Part shown: in pieces, positions 38,418 through 48,897 of the stretch
Position numbering within the stretch: the stretch's first letter is position 1
How the letters are laid out: the number at the start of each line of letters is the position of its first letter
Assembly: GCA_030704225.1 (NCBI GenBank)
Contig: CP131915.1
Location: 4,278,001-4,342,000, forward strand
Length of the DNA stretch: 64,000 bases
Origin: Kosakonia sp. H02
Lineage (GTDB): Bacteria > Pseudomonadota > Gammaproteobacteria > Enterobacterales > Enterobacteriaceae
Direction: 5' to 3'
Notes under the pieces: model-generated
Told to the model about the DNA's origin: nothing
The model's database searches: none
Seen by the model: the letters and a program-made list of their open reading frames with translations, nothing else
Translations under genes and position numbers: made by a program

Positions 38418-38849
38418 TCAACTGCGTGCGTGGCCGGTTTCACCACTCGCTCCCTGCTCAAGCGCTTCCAGGATGGAACAATAGACGCTGCTATGGGCTG
38501 TGCCACAACATGCATCATTAAGCTTTTGCAATGATCTACGCATGGCTTGTAACTCTTCGATTCGCGCTTCAACTTCACTAAGACGCTCCTGCACGATTCC
38601 CTTCGATTCCTGGCAGGTATGATGTTCCGGATCGATGCGGATCGAGAGTAATTCGCGGATTGATTCGAGGGTAAATCCCAATTGCCGGGCGTGACGGATG
38701 AACTTCAGGCGCTGTAAATCTTTATCTGTGTAGAGACGGAAACCACCTTCTGTGCGCACTTCATGATCCATCATTTGTTGTTTTTCGTAATAACGGATTG
38801 TATCCGGTGTGACTTCCGCCATTTTTGCAATTTCACCAATCCGATACAT
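38418..38849 (-). CDS. zntR: Zn(II)-responsive MerR-type regulator ZntR
   Basis: 143 residues (E. coli 141). Activates zntA, the zinc exporter gene, which is not in this window. N-terminal MerR helix-turn-helix (MYRIGEIAKMAEVTPDTIRYYEKQ), long dimer helix and a metal site: Cys near 79 (CQESKG) plus the C-terminal CCGTAHSSVYC. Follows yhdN by 2 bp. Confidence 0.96.
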   Translation of the reverse strand: MYRIGEIAKMAEVTPDTIRYYEKQQMMDHEVRTEGGFRLYTDKDLQRLKFIRHARQLGFTLESIRELLSIRIDPEHHTCQESKGIVQERLSEVEARIEELQAMRRSLQKLNDACCGTAHSSVYCSILEALEQGASGETGHARS

Positions 38850-38851
38850 GA

Positions 38852-39220
38852 TTATTCCTCATTAATTTTTTGCAGCAACTTCGCTGCATAATCGCCGCGA
38901 AGGAATTCCGTACTCAGGCCAGCCTGACGCAGTTTCAATTCCAGCAATGACAGTCGACGGTGCAGCTCATTGTATTGCGGATGGTCGCGTTGAACGCTAC
39001 TGAGCAGATCGACAAGCTCAACGGCTTCTTTCCGGTATTCGAGCTCCGGCGGGAGGCATCCGGCGTTTTTCAGTAAACGGTACCCGGCGCGTAGTTCCTG
39101 CGGAATGTGTGAATCATCATCCAGGACGAGTGGTTCACCACAGCCCGCGAGATTATCAAAATCGCCTTTTTGCTGGGCATCAAGGATATGTCGCTCTGCC
39201 CACTGATCGAGTAACCACAT
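38852..39220 (-). CDS. yhdN: DUF1992 family protein YhdN
   Basis: 122 residues, as in E. coli. DnaJ-homologue-like family of unknown role, with no J-domain HPD visible in this sequence. N-terminus MWLLDQWAERHILDAQQKGDFDNLAGCG. Same strand as zntR and 2 bp ahead of it. Confidence 0.93.
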   Translation of the reverse strand: MWLLDQWAERHILDAQQKGDFDNLAGCGEPLVLDDDSHIPQELRAGYRLLKNAGCLPPELEYRKEAVELVDLLSSVQRDHPQYNELHRRLSLLELKLRQAGLSTEFLRGDYAAKLLQKINEE

Positions 39221-39284
39221 TACGGCCTCCAGAGGGTGAACAAAAAAGATACGTGTATTGTAGGAATGTGGGGATGTGATGGAT

Positions 39285-39314
39285 ATAAAAAAACCCGCCG
39301 GAGCGGGTTTTTTT
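39285..39314 (-). terminator. Alpha operon terminator (bidirectional)
   Basis: AAAAAAACCCGC-cgga-GCGGGTTTTTTT, 14 bp after the rplQ stop. Confidence 0.88.
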
Positions 39315-39327
39315 ACGTTACTACAGA

Positions 39328-39714
39328 TTACTCTGCAGCAGCTTCTGCTTTCGGCTCGGCGCGATCAACCAGCTCGATGTAAGCCATCGGAGCATTGTCA
39401 CCAGCACGGAAGCCACACTTCAGAATGCGAGTGTAACCACCGGCACGGCTCGCGAAACGCGGGCCCAGCTCGTTAAACAGTTTTGCCACGATCTCGTTAT
39501 CACGAGTACGGGCGAATGCCAGACGACGATTAGCAACGCTATCCGTCTTGGCAAGAGTAATCAGCGGCTCAACTACGCGACGCAGCTCTTTCGCTTTCGG
39601 CAGTGTCGTCTTGATGATTTCATGACGAACCAGTGAACCTGCCATGTTACGGAACATGGCCTGGCGATGGCTGCTGTTGCGGTTCAGTTGACGACCACTC
39701 TTACGATGGCGCAT
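39328..39714 (-). CDS. rplQ: 50S ribosomal protein L17
   Basis: 128 residues (E. coli 127); [20 protein letters not shown]. Last gene of rpsM-rpsK-rpsD-rpoA-rplQ, 40 bp after rpoA. The acidic/Ala-rich tail ([10 protein letters not shown]) varies between genera. Confidence 0.98.
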
Positions 39715-39754
39715 GACCTTATCCTTCTCAGTAAAACCTTAACCTGTGATCCGG

Positions 39755-40744
39755 TTACTCGTCAGCAATGCTTGCCGGCGGCCAGTTTTCCAGGCGCATG
39801 CCCAGAGACAGACCACGTGAGGCCAGCACGTCTTTAATCTCGGTAAGAGATTTTTTACCCAGGTTCGGCGTTTTCAGCAACTCAACCTCGGTACGCTGTA
39901 CCAGATCACCGATATAGTGGATAGCTTCTGCCTTGAGGCAGTTAGCAGAGCGGACAGTCAATTCCAGATCGTCAACAGGGCGCAGCAGGATCGGATCGAA
40001 TTCTGGTTTCTCTTCTTTAACTTCCGGCTGACGTACATCACGTAAGTCAACGAAAGCTTCAAGTTGTTCTGCCAGGATGGTTGCCGCACGACGAATCGCC
40101 TCTTCAGGATCGATTGTGCCATTGGTTTCCATTTCGATGACCAGCTTGTCCAGGTCGGTACGCTGTTCAACACGTGCTGCTTCAACATTGTAGGCAATTC
40201 GCTCTACAGGGCTGTAGCACGCATCAACCAGCAGACGGCCGATCGGGCGCTCATCTTCTTCCGAATGAATTCGGGCAGACGCCGGCACATAACCACGACC
40301 GCGCTGAACTTTGATACGCATATTGATAGATGCGTTTTCATCGGTCAGGTGGCAGATCACATGCTGCGGCTTGACGATTTCGACATCACCGTCGTGGGTA
40401 ATGTCGGCTGCGGTCACAGGGCCAATGCCAGATTTACTCAGAGTAAGAATAACTTCATCTTTACCCTGAACTCTCACCGCCAGCCCTTTCAGGTTGAGCA
40501 GGATTTCAAGGATATCTTCCTGAACGCCTTCTTTGGTGCTGTACTCATGAAGTACACCATCAATCTCAACCTCAGTCACCGCGCAACCCGGCATCGATGA
40601 GAGCAGAATACGGCGCAGTGCGTTACCCAGAGTATGGCCAAAGCCACGCTCTAAAGGCTCAAGGGTCACCTTGGCGTGCGTCGAACTCACTTGCTCGATA
40701 TCTACCAGGCGCGGTTTTAGAAACTCTGTCACAGAACCCTGCAT
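39755..40744 (-). CDS. rpoA: RNA polymerase subunit alpha
   Basis: 329 residues, the E. coli length. N-terminal domain (1-235) dimerises and starts polymerase assembly; linker to about 249; C-terminal domain binds UP elements and activators, with [17 protein letters not shown] containing the Arg265 position. Between rpsD and rplQ in the alpha operon. Confidence 0.99.
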
Positions 40745-40769
40745 TGTGTCCTCTCTTTGGTACTAAGCT

Positions 40770-41408
<639 letters not shown>

Positions 41409-41424
41409 CTAGAAAACGAGCGCG

Positions 41425-41814
41425 TTATACGCGACGTTTTTTCGGCGGACGACAACCGTTGTGAGGGATCGGAGTCACATCAGTAATATTAGTGATGCGG
41501 AAACCAGCGGCGTTCAGAGCACGAATAGTAGATTCGCGACCCGGACCCGGTCCCTTAACCATAACTTCCAGATTCTTGATGCCGTATTCTTTTACGGCTT
41601 CAGCGCAACGCTCTGCTGCAACCTGAGCTGCAAACGGAGTGGATTTGCGAGAACCACGGAAACCGGAACCACCGGCTGTTGCCCAACCCAGTGCGTTACC
41701 CTGACGATCAGTAATAGTAACGATGGTGTTGTTGAAAGAAGCATGGATATGAGCCACGCCGTCAGAGACTTGTTTTCTTACACGTTTACGTGCACGAATT
41801 GGTGCCTTTGCCAT
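41425..41814 (-). CDS. rpsK: 30S ribosomal protein S11
   Basis: 129 residues as in E. coli. Platform protein close to the mRNA exit channel. [19 protein letters not shown] and the end [10 protein letters not shown] are diagnostic. Lies 16 bp after rpsM. Confidence 0.98.
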
Positions 41815-41830
41815 TATTCAATCACCCCGA

Positions 41831-42187
41831 TTATTTCTTGATCGGTTTGCGCGGACCCTTACGGGTACGTGCGTTGGTCTTGGTACGCTGACCGCGAACC
41901 GGGAGACCACGACGATGACGCAAACCGCGGTAGCAACCAAGATCCATCAGGCGCTTGATGCTCATGCTAACTTCACGGCGCAGATCACCTTCAACGACAA
42001 ATTTGGCAACTTCGTCACGCAGCGTGTCGATTTGTTCTTCAGACAGCTCACTGATCTTAACATTCTCAGCGATGCCCGCAGCAGCCAGGATGGCTTGAGA
42101 GCGGGTTTTGCCGACACCGTAGATCGAGGTTAATGCGATCACAGCATGTTTTTGATCAGGAATGTTAATGCCTGCTATACGGGCCAC
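41831..42187 (-). CDS. rpsM: 30S ribosomal protein S13
   Basis: 118 residues as in E. coli. Head protein that bridges to the 50S and contacts P-site tRNA with its basic tail (RTKTNARTRKGPRKPIKK). First gene of the alpha operon; the S4-regulated pseudoknot lies in its leader. Confidence 0.98.
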   Translation of the reverse strand: MARIAGINIPDQKHAVIALTSIYGVGKTRSQAILAAAGIAENVKISELSEEQIDTLRDEVAKFVVEGDLRREVSMSIKRLMDLGCYRGLRHRRGLPVRGQRTKTNARTRKGPRKPIKK

Positions 42188-42333
42188 TATGCACTCCTAT
42201 AATTTTACTTGCACGCCCCATGCTGAAAAGCCCGTTTTCAGGATACTCAAATGGAAACGTACAGACATACAAAAGATTGGCTGGCTAATCTAGCCAGCTC
42301 AACCCAACTTTGCAAGAAAAATATGCGAAATAA
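42188..42333 (-). promoter_or_regulatory. Alpha operon promoter, rpmJ terminator hairpin and S4 leader
   Basis: Promoter TTGCAA (42310-42315), 17 bp, TAGATT (42287-42292). A hairpin GCTGGCTA-gat-TAGCCAGC covers the -10 region and, followed by CAATCTTTTG, may end the spc message. Between start and rpsM are about 100 nt that hold the S4-binding pseudoknot in E. coli. Confidence 0.7.
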
Positions 42334-42480
<147 letters not shown>

Positions 42481-43812
42481 TTAACGGCCATAGCCTTTCA
42501 GGTTCGCCTTCTTCAATGCAGACTCATACTGACTAGACATCATCAGAGTTTGCACTTGAGCCATAAAGTCCATAATCACGACAACAACGATAAGCAGTGA
42601 CGTCCCACCGAAGTAGAACGGTACTTTCATCGCATCACGCATGAACTCCGGGATCAGGCAGATAAAAGTAATATAAAGCGCACCAACCAAAGTCAGGCGG
42701 GTCATTACTTTATCGATATACTTCGCCGTTTGTTCTCCCGGACGAATTCCTGGTACAAATGCACCGGACTTCTTCAGGTTATCTGCTGTTTCACGCGGGT
42801 TGAAAACTAACGCCGTGTAGAAGAAACAGAAGAAGATGATTGCAGACGCATAGAGTAACACATAAAGCGGTTGCCCAGGCTGCAAATACAGCGAAATTGT
42901 TGTCAGCCAGTTCCAACCAGTACCGCCCCCGAACCATGACGCGATGGTTGCCGGGAACAGAATAATACTGGAAGCGAAGATTGCCGGGATTACCCCCGCC
43001 ATATTCACTTTCAGCGGTAAATGTGTGCTCTGAGCAGCATAGACACGACGGCCTTGCTGGCGTTTAGCGTAGTTAACCACAATACGGCGTTGACCACGTT
43101 CAACGAAAACAACAAAGAACGTCACTGCGAATACTAATACTGCAACCAACAGCAACAGGAGGAAGTGCAGGTCGCCTTGACGCGCTTGCTCGATTGTATG
43201 GGCAATGGCTGGCGGGAGTCCCGCCACAATGCCGGCAAAGATAATGATCGAAATACCGTTACCGATACCACGTTCAGTAATCTGTTCACCGAGCCACATC
43301 AGGAACATTGTTCCTGTAACCAGACTCACAACAGCGGTGAAGTAGAATGCAAAGCCCGGGTTCATTACCAGGCCTTGCATACCAGGCATATTCGGTAAAC
43401 CGGTAGCAATACCGATCGACTGAAATATGGCCAACACCAGAGTACCGTAGCGGGTGTACTGGCTGATCTTGCGACGACCAGACTCCCCTTCTTTCTTCAA
43501 CTCTGCCAGAGTCGGATGAACGACCGTTAGCAGCTGGATAATAATCGACGCCGAAATGTACGGCATGATACCCAGAGCAAAGATAGAAGCACGGCTGAGA
43601 GCACCACCAGAGAACATGTTAAACATTTCAATGATGGTGCCACGCTGTTGTTCAAGCAGTTTGGCAAGTACAGCGGCATCAATACCAGGGATCGGAATAA
43701 AAGAGCCAATACGGAACACAATCAACGCACCGATAACAAACAGCAGTCTGCGTTTCAGTTCGCCAATTCCACCCTTGGCACTTTGAAAATCTAATCCCGG
43801 TTGTTTAGCCAT
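42481..43812 (-). CDS. secY: Preprotein translocase subunit SecY
   Basis: 443 residues as in E. coli. Ten-helix channel of the Sec system, partner of SecE in this same window. Typical segments: SFIPIPGIDAAVL early, PYISASIIIQLL near 80 and the C-terminal cytoplasmic loop FNPRETADNLKKSGAFVPGIRPGEQT near 345-370. Last large gene of the spc operon. Confidence 0.98.
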   Translation of the reverse strand: MAKQPGLDFQSAKGGIGELKRRLLFVIGALIVFRIGSFIPIPGIDAAVLAKLLEQQRGTIIEMFNMFSGGALSRASIFALGIMPYISASIIIQLLTVVHPTLAELKKEGESGRRKISQYTRYGTLVLAIFQSIGIATGLPNMPGMQGLVMNPGFAFYFTAVVSLVTGTMFLMWLGEQITERGIGNGISIIIFAGIVAGLPPAIAHTIEQARQGDLHFLLLLLVAVLVFAVTFFVVFVERGQRRIVVNYAKRQQGRRVYAAQSTHLPLKVNMAGVIPAIFASSIILFPATIASWFGGGTGWNWLTTISLYLQPGQPLYVLLYASAIIFFCFFYTALVFNPRETADNLKKSGAFVPGIRPGEQTAKYIDKVMTRLTLVGALYITFICLIPEFMRDAMKVPFYFGGTSLLIVVVVIMDFMAQVQTLMMSSQYESALKKANLKGYGR

Positions 43813-43819
43813 CTGCTAC

Positions 43820-44254
43820 TTATTCCTCAATTTTACCGCCAGCAGCTTCGATAGCAGCACGAGCGCCTTTAGTCACACGCAGGCCACGCACAGTTACCGG
43901 ACGAGCTACTTCACCAGCCAGGATCACTTTCGCGAACTCGATCTGGATACCGATAATGTTAGCCGCTTTCAACGTGTTCAGGTCGACTACGTCGCCTTCT
44001 ACTTTAGCCAGATCGGACAGACGAATTTCTGCCGTGATCATTGCTTTACGAGAAGTGAAACCGAATTTCGGCAGACGACGGTACAGAGGCATCTGACCAC
44101 CCTCGAAACCACGACGTACGCCACCGCCAGAACGAGAATTCTGACCTTTGTGACCACGACCGCCGGTTTTACCGAGGCCAGAACCGATACCACGACCCAG
44201 GCGTTTACCCGCCTTTTTGGAGCCTTCGGCCGGAGACAGAGTATTTAAACGCAT
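43820..44254 (-). CDS. rplO: 50S ribosomal protein L15
   Basis: 144 residues as in E. coli. Assembly protein with a long Gly/Arg/Lys-rich N-terminal arm (GSGLGKTGGRGHKGQNSRSGG). Only 7 bp ahead of secY. Confidence 0.98.
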   Translation of the reverse strand: MRLNTLSPAEGSKKAGKRLGRGIGSGLGKTGGRGHKGQNSRSGGGVRRGFEGGQMPLYRRLPKFGFTSRKAMITAEIRLSDLAKVEGDVVDLNTLKAANIIGIQIEFAKVILAGEVARPVTVRGLRVTKGARAAIEAAGGKIEE

Positions 44255-44257
44255 CTC

Positions 44258-44437
44258 TTACTCCTCAACTTTAACCATGAAGGAAACCGCGTTGACCATA
44301 CCGCGAACCGCAGGAGTATCCTCACGTTCAACAGTATGACCAATACGACGCAGACCCAGGCCAAGCAGCGTTGCCTTGTGTTTCGGCAGACGACCGATTG
44401 CACTGCGGGTTTGAGTGATTTTAATAGTCTTTGCCAT
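44258..44437 (-). CDS. rpmD: 50S ribosomal protein L30
   Basis: 59 residues from ATG 44437 ([15 protein letters not shown]), as in E. coli; a start two codons upstream is possible but the family begins here. Lies between rpsE and rplO, 3 bp from rplO. Confidence 0.97.
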
Positions 44438-44443
44438 GGTCAA

Positions 44444-44944
44444 TTACCCCAGAATTTCTTCAACGGATTTACCACGCTTGGCAGCGACCATTTCTGGAGA
44501 CTTCATATTTTCCAGACCATCAATAGTTGCACGAACCACGTTAATCGGGTTAGTGGAACCATATGCTTTGGCCAGAACGTTATGAACCCCAGCGACTTCC
44601 AGAACGGCGCGCATTGCACCACCGGCGATGATACCGGTACCTTCGGAAGCCGGCTGCATGAATACACGAGACCCAGTGTGAGTACCCTTAACAGGGTGCT
44701 GCAGGGTGCCGTGGTTCAGCGCGACGTTAATCATATTGCGACGGGCTTTTTCCATCGCTTTCTGGATCGCTGCCGGAACTTCACGCGCTTTACCGTAACC
44801 AAAACCTACGCGACCGTTACCATCGCCAACAACAGTCAGAGCTGTGAAGGAGAAAATACGACCACCTTTTACGGTTTTAGATACGCGGTTAACCGCGATC
44901 AGCTTTTCCTGCAGTTCGCCAGCTTGTTTTTCGATGTGAGCCAT
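44444..44944 (-). CDS. rpsE: 30S ribosomal protein S5
   Basis: 166 residues (E. coli 167; the terminal Lys is missing and the protein ends SVEEILG). Helicase-like role at the mRNA entry and in decoding accuracy. Gly-rich RNA-binding loop TVKGGRIFSFTAL near residues 24-36, the site of spectinomycin resistance changes. Confidence 0.98.
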   Translation of the reverse strand: MAHIEKQAGELQEKLIAVNRVSKTVKGGRIFSFTALTVVGDGNGRVGFGYGKAREVPAAIQKAMEKARRNMINVALNHGTLQHPVKGTHTGSRVFMQPASEGTGIIAGGAMRAVLEVAGVHNVLAKAYGSTNPINVVRATIDGLENMKSPEMVAAKRGKSVEEILG

Positions 44945-44958
44945 CTTACACCTCTACC

Positions 44959-45312
44959 TTAGAACTGAAGGCCAGCTTCACGAGCAGCATCTGCCAGTGC
45001 CTGGACGCGACCATGATATTGGAACCCGGAACGGTCAAAAGACACATCTTTAATGCCTTTTTCCAGAGCGCGTTCAGCAACAGCTTTACCTACAGCTGCG
45101 GCCGCGTCTTTGTTACCGGTGTACTTCAGTTGTTCAGAGATAGCTTTTTCTACAGTAGAAGCAGCTACCAGAACTTCAGAACCATTCGATGCGATTACCT
45201 GGGCGTAAATATGACGCGGGGTACGATGTACCACCAGGCGGGTCGCACCAAGCTCTTTGAGCTTGCGGCGTGCGCGGGTCGCACGACGGATACGAGCAGA
45301 TTTCTTATCCAT
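44959..45312 (-). CDS. rplR: 50S ribosomal protein L18
   Basis: 117 residues as in E. coli. Binds 5S rRNA with L5 and L25. Basic N-terminus MDKKSARIRRATRARRKL. In the spc operon, 9 bp behind rplF. Confidence 0.98.
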   Translation of the reverse strand: MDKKSARIRRATRARRKLKELGATRLVVHRTPRHIYAQVIASNGSEVLVAASTVEKAISEQLKYTGNKDAAAAVGKAVAERALEKGIKDVSFDRSGFQYHGRVQALADAAREAGLQF

Positions 45313-45321
45313 AGTGTTACC

Positions 45322-45855
45322 TTACTTCTTCTTAGCCTCTTTGGTACGCACGACTTCGTCGGCGTAACGAACACCCTTGCCTTTATAAGGCTCAGGACGA
45401 CGGTAGGCGCGCAGATCTGCTGCAACCTGGCCGATCACCTGTTTATCAGCGCCTTTCAGCACGATTTCAGTCTGAGTCGGACATTCAGCAGTGATACCCG
45501 CCGGCAGTTGATGGTCAACAGGATGAGAGAAACCCAGGGACAGGTTTACAACATTCCCTTTAACCGCTGCACGATAACCTACACCAACCAGCTGCAGCTT
45601 CTTAGTGAAGCCTTCGGTAACACCGATAACCATTGAATTCAGCAGGGCACGCGCGGTACCAGCCTGAGCCCAACCATCCACGTAACCATCACGCGGACCG
45701 AAGGTCAGAGCATTATCTGCCTGGTTAACTTCAACAGCATCGTTGAGGGTACGAGTCAGCTCGCCGTTTTTACCTTTGATCGTGATAACCTGACCGTTGA
45801 TTTTTACATCAACGCCGGCAGGAATAACGACCGGTGCTTTAGCAACACGAGACAT
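45322..45855 (-). CDS. rplF: 50S ribosomal protein L6
   Basis: 177 residues as in E. coli. Two related alpha/beta domains near the factor-binding site. C-terminal signature RRPEPYKGKGVRY. Starts 12 bp after rpsH. Confidence 0.98.
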   Translation of the reverse strand: MSRVAKAPVVIPAGVDVKINGQVITIKGKNGELTRTLNDAVEVNQADNALTFGPRDGYVDGWAQAGTARALLNSMVIGVTEGFTKKLQLVGVGYRAAVKGNVVNLSLGFSHPVDHQLPAGITAECPTQTEIVLKGADKQVIGQVAADLRAYRRPEPYKGKGVRYADEVVRTKEAKKK

Positions 45856-45867
45856 TTTTTCCTCCGA

Positions 45868-46260
45868 TTAGGCTACGTAGCAGATAATTTCGCCACCAAG
45901 ACCAGCCTGGCGCGCTGCACGATCAGTCATAACACCTTTAGAGGTAGAAACAACTGCGATACCCATACCACCCATAACTTTCGGCAGCTCATCTTTTTTC
46001 TTATAGATGCGCAGACCTGGGCGGCTGATACGCTGAATGCTTTCTACCACAGCTTTACCCTGGAAGTATTTAAGAGTCACTTCCAGTTCCGGCTTGGTGT
46101 CGCCTTCAATTTTGAAATCTTCAATAAAACCTTCTTCCTTCAGCACGTTGGCAATTGCCACTTTCAGCCTGGAGGAAGGCATGGTGACCGCAGCTTTGTT
46201 CGCGGTCTGACCGTTACGGATACGGGTCAGCATATCCGCGATCGGATCTTGCATGCTCAT
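45868..46260 (-). CDS. rpsH: 30S ribosomal protein S8
   Basis: 130 residues as in E. coli. Central-domain 16S binder and repressor of the spc operon, acting at the rplE start. Ends with the typical GGMGIAVVSTSKGVMTD and IICYVA. Confidence 0.98.
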   Translation of the reverse strand: MSMQDPIADMLTRIRNGQTANKAAVTMPSSRLKVAIANVLKEEGFIEDFKIEGDTKPELEVTLKYFQGKAVVESIQRISRPGLRIYKKKDELPKVMGGMGIAVVSTSKGVMTDRAARQAGLGGEIICYVA

Positions 46261-46293
46261 CTGTCTTTACTCCCGTGATTCAATTGGTGACAA

Positions 46294-46599
46294 TTACCAG
46301 CTAGCCTTTTTCAGACCCGGGATTTCACCGCGCATAGCGGATTCACGGACCTTGATACGGCTCAACCCGAACTTCCGCAGGAAACCATGCGGACGACCAG
46401 TTTGACGGCAGCGGTTACGCTGACGAGACGGGCTGGAATCACGCGGCAGACTCTGCAGCTTGAGAACAGCGTTCCAACGATCTTCGTCGGAAGCGTTCAC
46501 ATCAGAAATGATCGCTTTCAGTTCAGCGCGTTTCGCGAAGTATTTTTCAGCTAAAGCTACGCGTTTAACTTCGCGTGCTTTCATAGATTGCTTAGCCAT
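46294..46599 (-). CDS. rpsN: 30S ribosomal protein S14
   Basis: 101 residues as in E. coli. Zinc-free (Cys-minus) type: the usual zinc CxxC positions are replaced (one Cys only, in SRQRNRCRQ). Between rplE and rpsH. Confidence 0.98.
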   Translation of the reverse strand: MAKQSMKAREVKRVALAEKYFAKRAELKAIISDVNASDEDRWNAVLKLQSLPRDSSPSRQRNRCRQTGRPHGFLRKFGLSRIKVRESAMRGEIPGLKKASW

Positions 46600-46613
46600 G
46601 GAGTAACCCTACC

Positions 46614-47153
46614 TTACTTGCGGAACGGGAAGTCAAAGGCAGCCAGCAGAGCACGGCCTTCTTCGTCAGATTTCGCAGTAGTGGTAATGGTAATATCCAA
46701 ACCACGCACGCGATCGACCTTATCGTAGTCGATTTCTGGGAAGATGATCTGCTCACGGACACCCATGCTGTAGTTACCACGACCGTCGAAAGACTTAGCG
46801 GACAAGCCACGGAAGTCACGGATACGAGGTACAGCAATAGTGATCAGGCGCTCAAAGAACTCCCACATGCGTTCGCCACGCAGAGTCACTTTACAGCCGA
46901 TCGGATAGCCCTGACGGATTTTGAAGCCCGCAACGGATTTGCGCGCTTTGGTGATCAACGGTTTTTGACCGGAGATTGCTGCCAGGTCAGCTGCTGCGTT
47001 ATCCAGCAGTTTCTTGTCAGCGATCGCTTCACCAACACCCATATTCAGGGTGATCTTCTCGACCCGAGGGACTTGCATGACAGAATTGTAGTTAAACTCA
47101 GTCATGAGTTTGCTAACTACTTCGTCTTTGTAGTAATCATGCAGTTTCGCCAT
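46614..47153 (-). CDS. rplE: 50S ribosomal protein L5
   Basis: 179 residues as in E. coli. Carries 5S rRNA and contacts P-site tRNA. MAKLHDYYKDEVVSKLM. Its translation start is the target of S8 repression in E. coli. 14 bp after rplX. Confidence 0.98.
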   Translation of the reverse strand: MAKLHDYYKDEVVSKLMTEFNYNSVMQVPRVEKITLNMGVGEAIADKKLLDNAAADLAAISGQKPLITKARKSVAGFKIRQGYPIGCKVTLRGERMWEFFERLITIAVPRIRDFRGLSAKSFDGRGNYSMGVREQIIFPEIDYDKVDRVRGLDITITTTAKSDEEGRALLAAFDFPFRK

Positions 47154-47167
47154 CGTACTACTCCAAA

Positions 47168-47482
47168 TTACTTGATAGTTTCGCTGTTAGACTTGAAGAA
47201 ACGGACTTTTTTGCCGTCTTCGAATCTAAAGCCTACACGGTCAGCCTTGCCAGTTGCCGCATTGAAGAGCGCAACGTTAGAAACCTGAATTGCAGCTTCT
47301 TTTTCAACGATGCCACCCGGTTGGTTCAGGGCCGGAACCGGCTTCTGATGTTTCTTAACCAGGTTAATACCTTCAACAATGATCTTGCCGGAAGACAGAA
47401 CATTTTTTACTTTACCGCGTTTACCTTTATCTTTACCGGTTAACACGATAACTTCGTCATCACGACGGATTTTCGCTGCCAT
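47168..47482 (-). CDS. rplX: 50S ribosomal protein L24
   Basis: 104 residues as in E. coli. Early assembly protein with an N-terminal KOW motif (DDEVIVLTGKDKGKRGKV). 10 bp after rplN. Confidence 0.98.
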   Translation of the reverse strand: MAAKIRRDDEVIVLTGKDKGKRGKVKNVLSSGKIIVEGINLVKKHQKPVPALNQPGGIVEKEAAIQVSNVALFNAATGKADRVGFRFEDGKKVRFFKSNSETIK

Positions 47483-47492
47483 GATTCGCTCC

Positions 47493-47864
47493 TTAGAGTA
47501 CTTCTGGTGCCAGAGAGATAATTTTCATGAACTTCTCGTTACGAAGTTCACGAGTTACCGGCCCAAAAATACGCGTACCGATAGGTTGCTCGCTATTATT
47601 GTTCAAAATAACGCATGCATTACCATCGAAGCGAATGACAGAACCGTCCGGGCGACGAACACCCTTCTTGGTGCGCACCACTACCGCCTTCAGCACATCA
47701 CCTTTTTTGACCTTACCACGCGGAATTGCTTCTTTGATGGTGATCTTGATGATGTCGCCTACGCCTGCGTAGCGACGGTGCGAGCCACCCAGAACCTTGA
47801 TACACATTACGCGACGTGCACCGGAGTTGTCGGCGACGTTCAGCATAGTCTGTTCTTGGATCAT
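47493..47864 (-). CDS. rplN: 50S ribosomal protein L14
   Basis: 123 residues as in E. coli. [21 protein letters not shown]; part of bridge B8. First gene of the spc operon, behind the spc promoter. Confidence 0.98.
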
Positions 47865-48029
47865 TTTAGTGCTCCGCTAATGTCAACTACTACTGAAGAC
47901 CCTAAAATCAGGGTCGATAAAAAGCCCCATATCGGGGGCGCGGCATTATAACACCGGTTCCCAGAGATGGGTAGAAAAAATAAACGGCCCATTTCTGAGC
48001 CGTTTATTCGTTAGAGAACGCGTACTGTA
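47865..48029 (-). promoter_or_regulatory. spc operon promoter and S10 operon terminator
   Basis: A hairpin AATAAACGGC/GCCGTTTATT (about 47979-48008) followed on the minus strand by TTTTTTC ends the S10 transcript. Below it, GTGTTATAATGCC gives the spc -10 box (47945-47950), the same sequence as in E. coli Pspc; no good -35 box is seen. Confidence 0.78.
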
Positions 48030-48284
48030 TTACAGAACCGCTTTCTCTACAACGCGAACCAGCGTCCAGGATTTAGTCTTGGACAGCGGACGGCATTCGC
48101 GGATTTCAACCACGTCGCCGGTGCCGCATTCGTTGTTCTCGTCATGTACGTGCAGTTTAGTCGTACGTTTGATGAATTTACCGTAGATCGGGTGTTTCAC
48201 GAAACGTTCGATAGCTACAACAATGGATTTCTCCATTTTGTCGCTAACAACACGACCTTGCAGAGTACGGATTTTATCGGTCAT
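48030..48284 (-). CDS. rpsQ: 30S ribosomal protein S17
   Basis: 84 residues as in E. coli. OB-fold primary 16S binder ([20 protein letters not shown]). Shares one base with the rpmC stop; last gene of the S10 operon. Confidence 0.98.
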   Translation of the reverse strand: MTDKIRTLQGRVVSDKMEKSIVVAIERFVKHPIYGKFIKRTTKLHVHDENNECGTGDVVEIRECRPLSKTKSWTLVRVVEKAVL

Positions 48285-48475
48285 TACGCACCCGCCTTCT
48301 CAGTCAGTAAAGTCTTAACGCGTGCGACATCACGACGCACTTGCTTCAACAGGTGAGTCTGTTGCAGCTGGCCACTTGCAGCCTGCATACGCAGGTTGAA
48401 CTGCTCGCGCAGCAGGTTAAGCAGCTCGGTGTTCAGCTCTTCAACGCTCTTTTCACGCAGCTCTTTTGCTTTCAT
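48284..48475 (-). CDS. rpmC: 50S ribosomal protein L29
   Basis: 63 residues as in E. coli. Helical hairpin near the exit tunnel, contact of trigger factor and SRP with L23. Overlaps both neighbours by one base. Confidence 0.98.
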
Positions 48476-48885
48476 TACATCACCGTCTTAGTTACAAAGG
48501 TGGTTTTAATCGGCAGTTTTGCTGCTGCCAGCTCGAAGGCTTCACGGGCCAGCTCTTCCGGAACACCGTCCATTTCGTACAGGACTTTACCCGGCTGAAT
48601 CAAGGCAACCCAATACTCTACGTTACCTTTACCTTTACCCATACGAACTTCCAGCGGCTTCTCGGTGATCGGTTTGTCCGGGAATACACGGATCCAGATC
48701 TTGCCCTGACGCTTAACGGCACGAGTCATAGCACGACGTGCTGCTTCGATTTGACGAGCGGTCAGACGACCACGGCCAACAGCTTTCAGACCGTAAGTGC
48801 CGAAGCTCACATCCGTGCCCTGCGCGAGACCACGGTTGCGGCCTTTGTGCACTTTACGGAATTTTGTACGCTTTGGTTGTAACAT
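48475..48885 (-). CDS. rplP: 50S ribosomal protein L16
   Basis: 136 residues as in E. coli. Organises the A-site elbow region. [21 protein letters not shown]; Arg81-containing loop (the hydroxylation site of YcfD in E. coli) is present in [21 protein letters not shown]. Confidence 0.98.
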
Positions 48886-48897
48886 CAGCGACGCTCC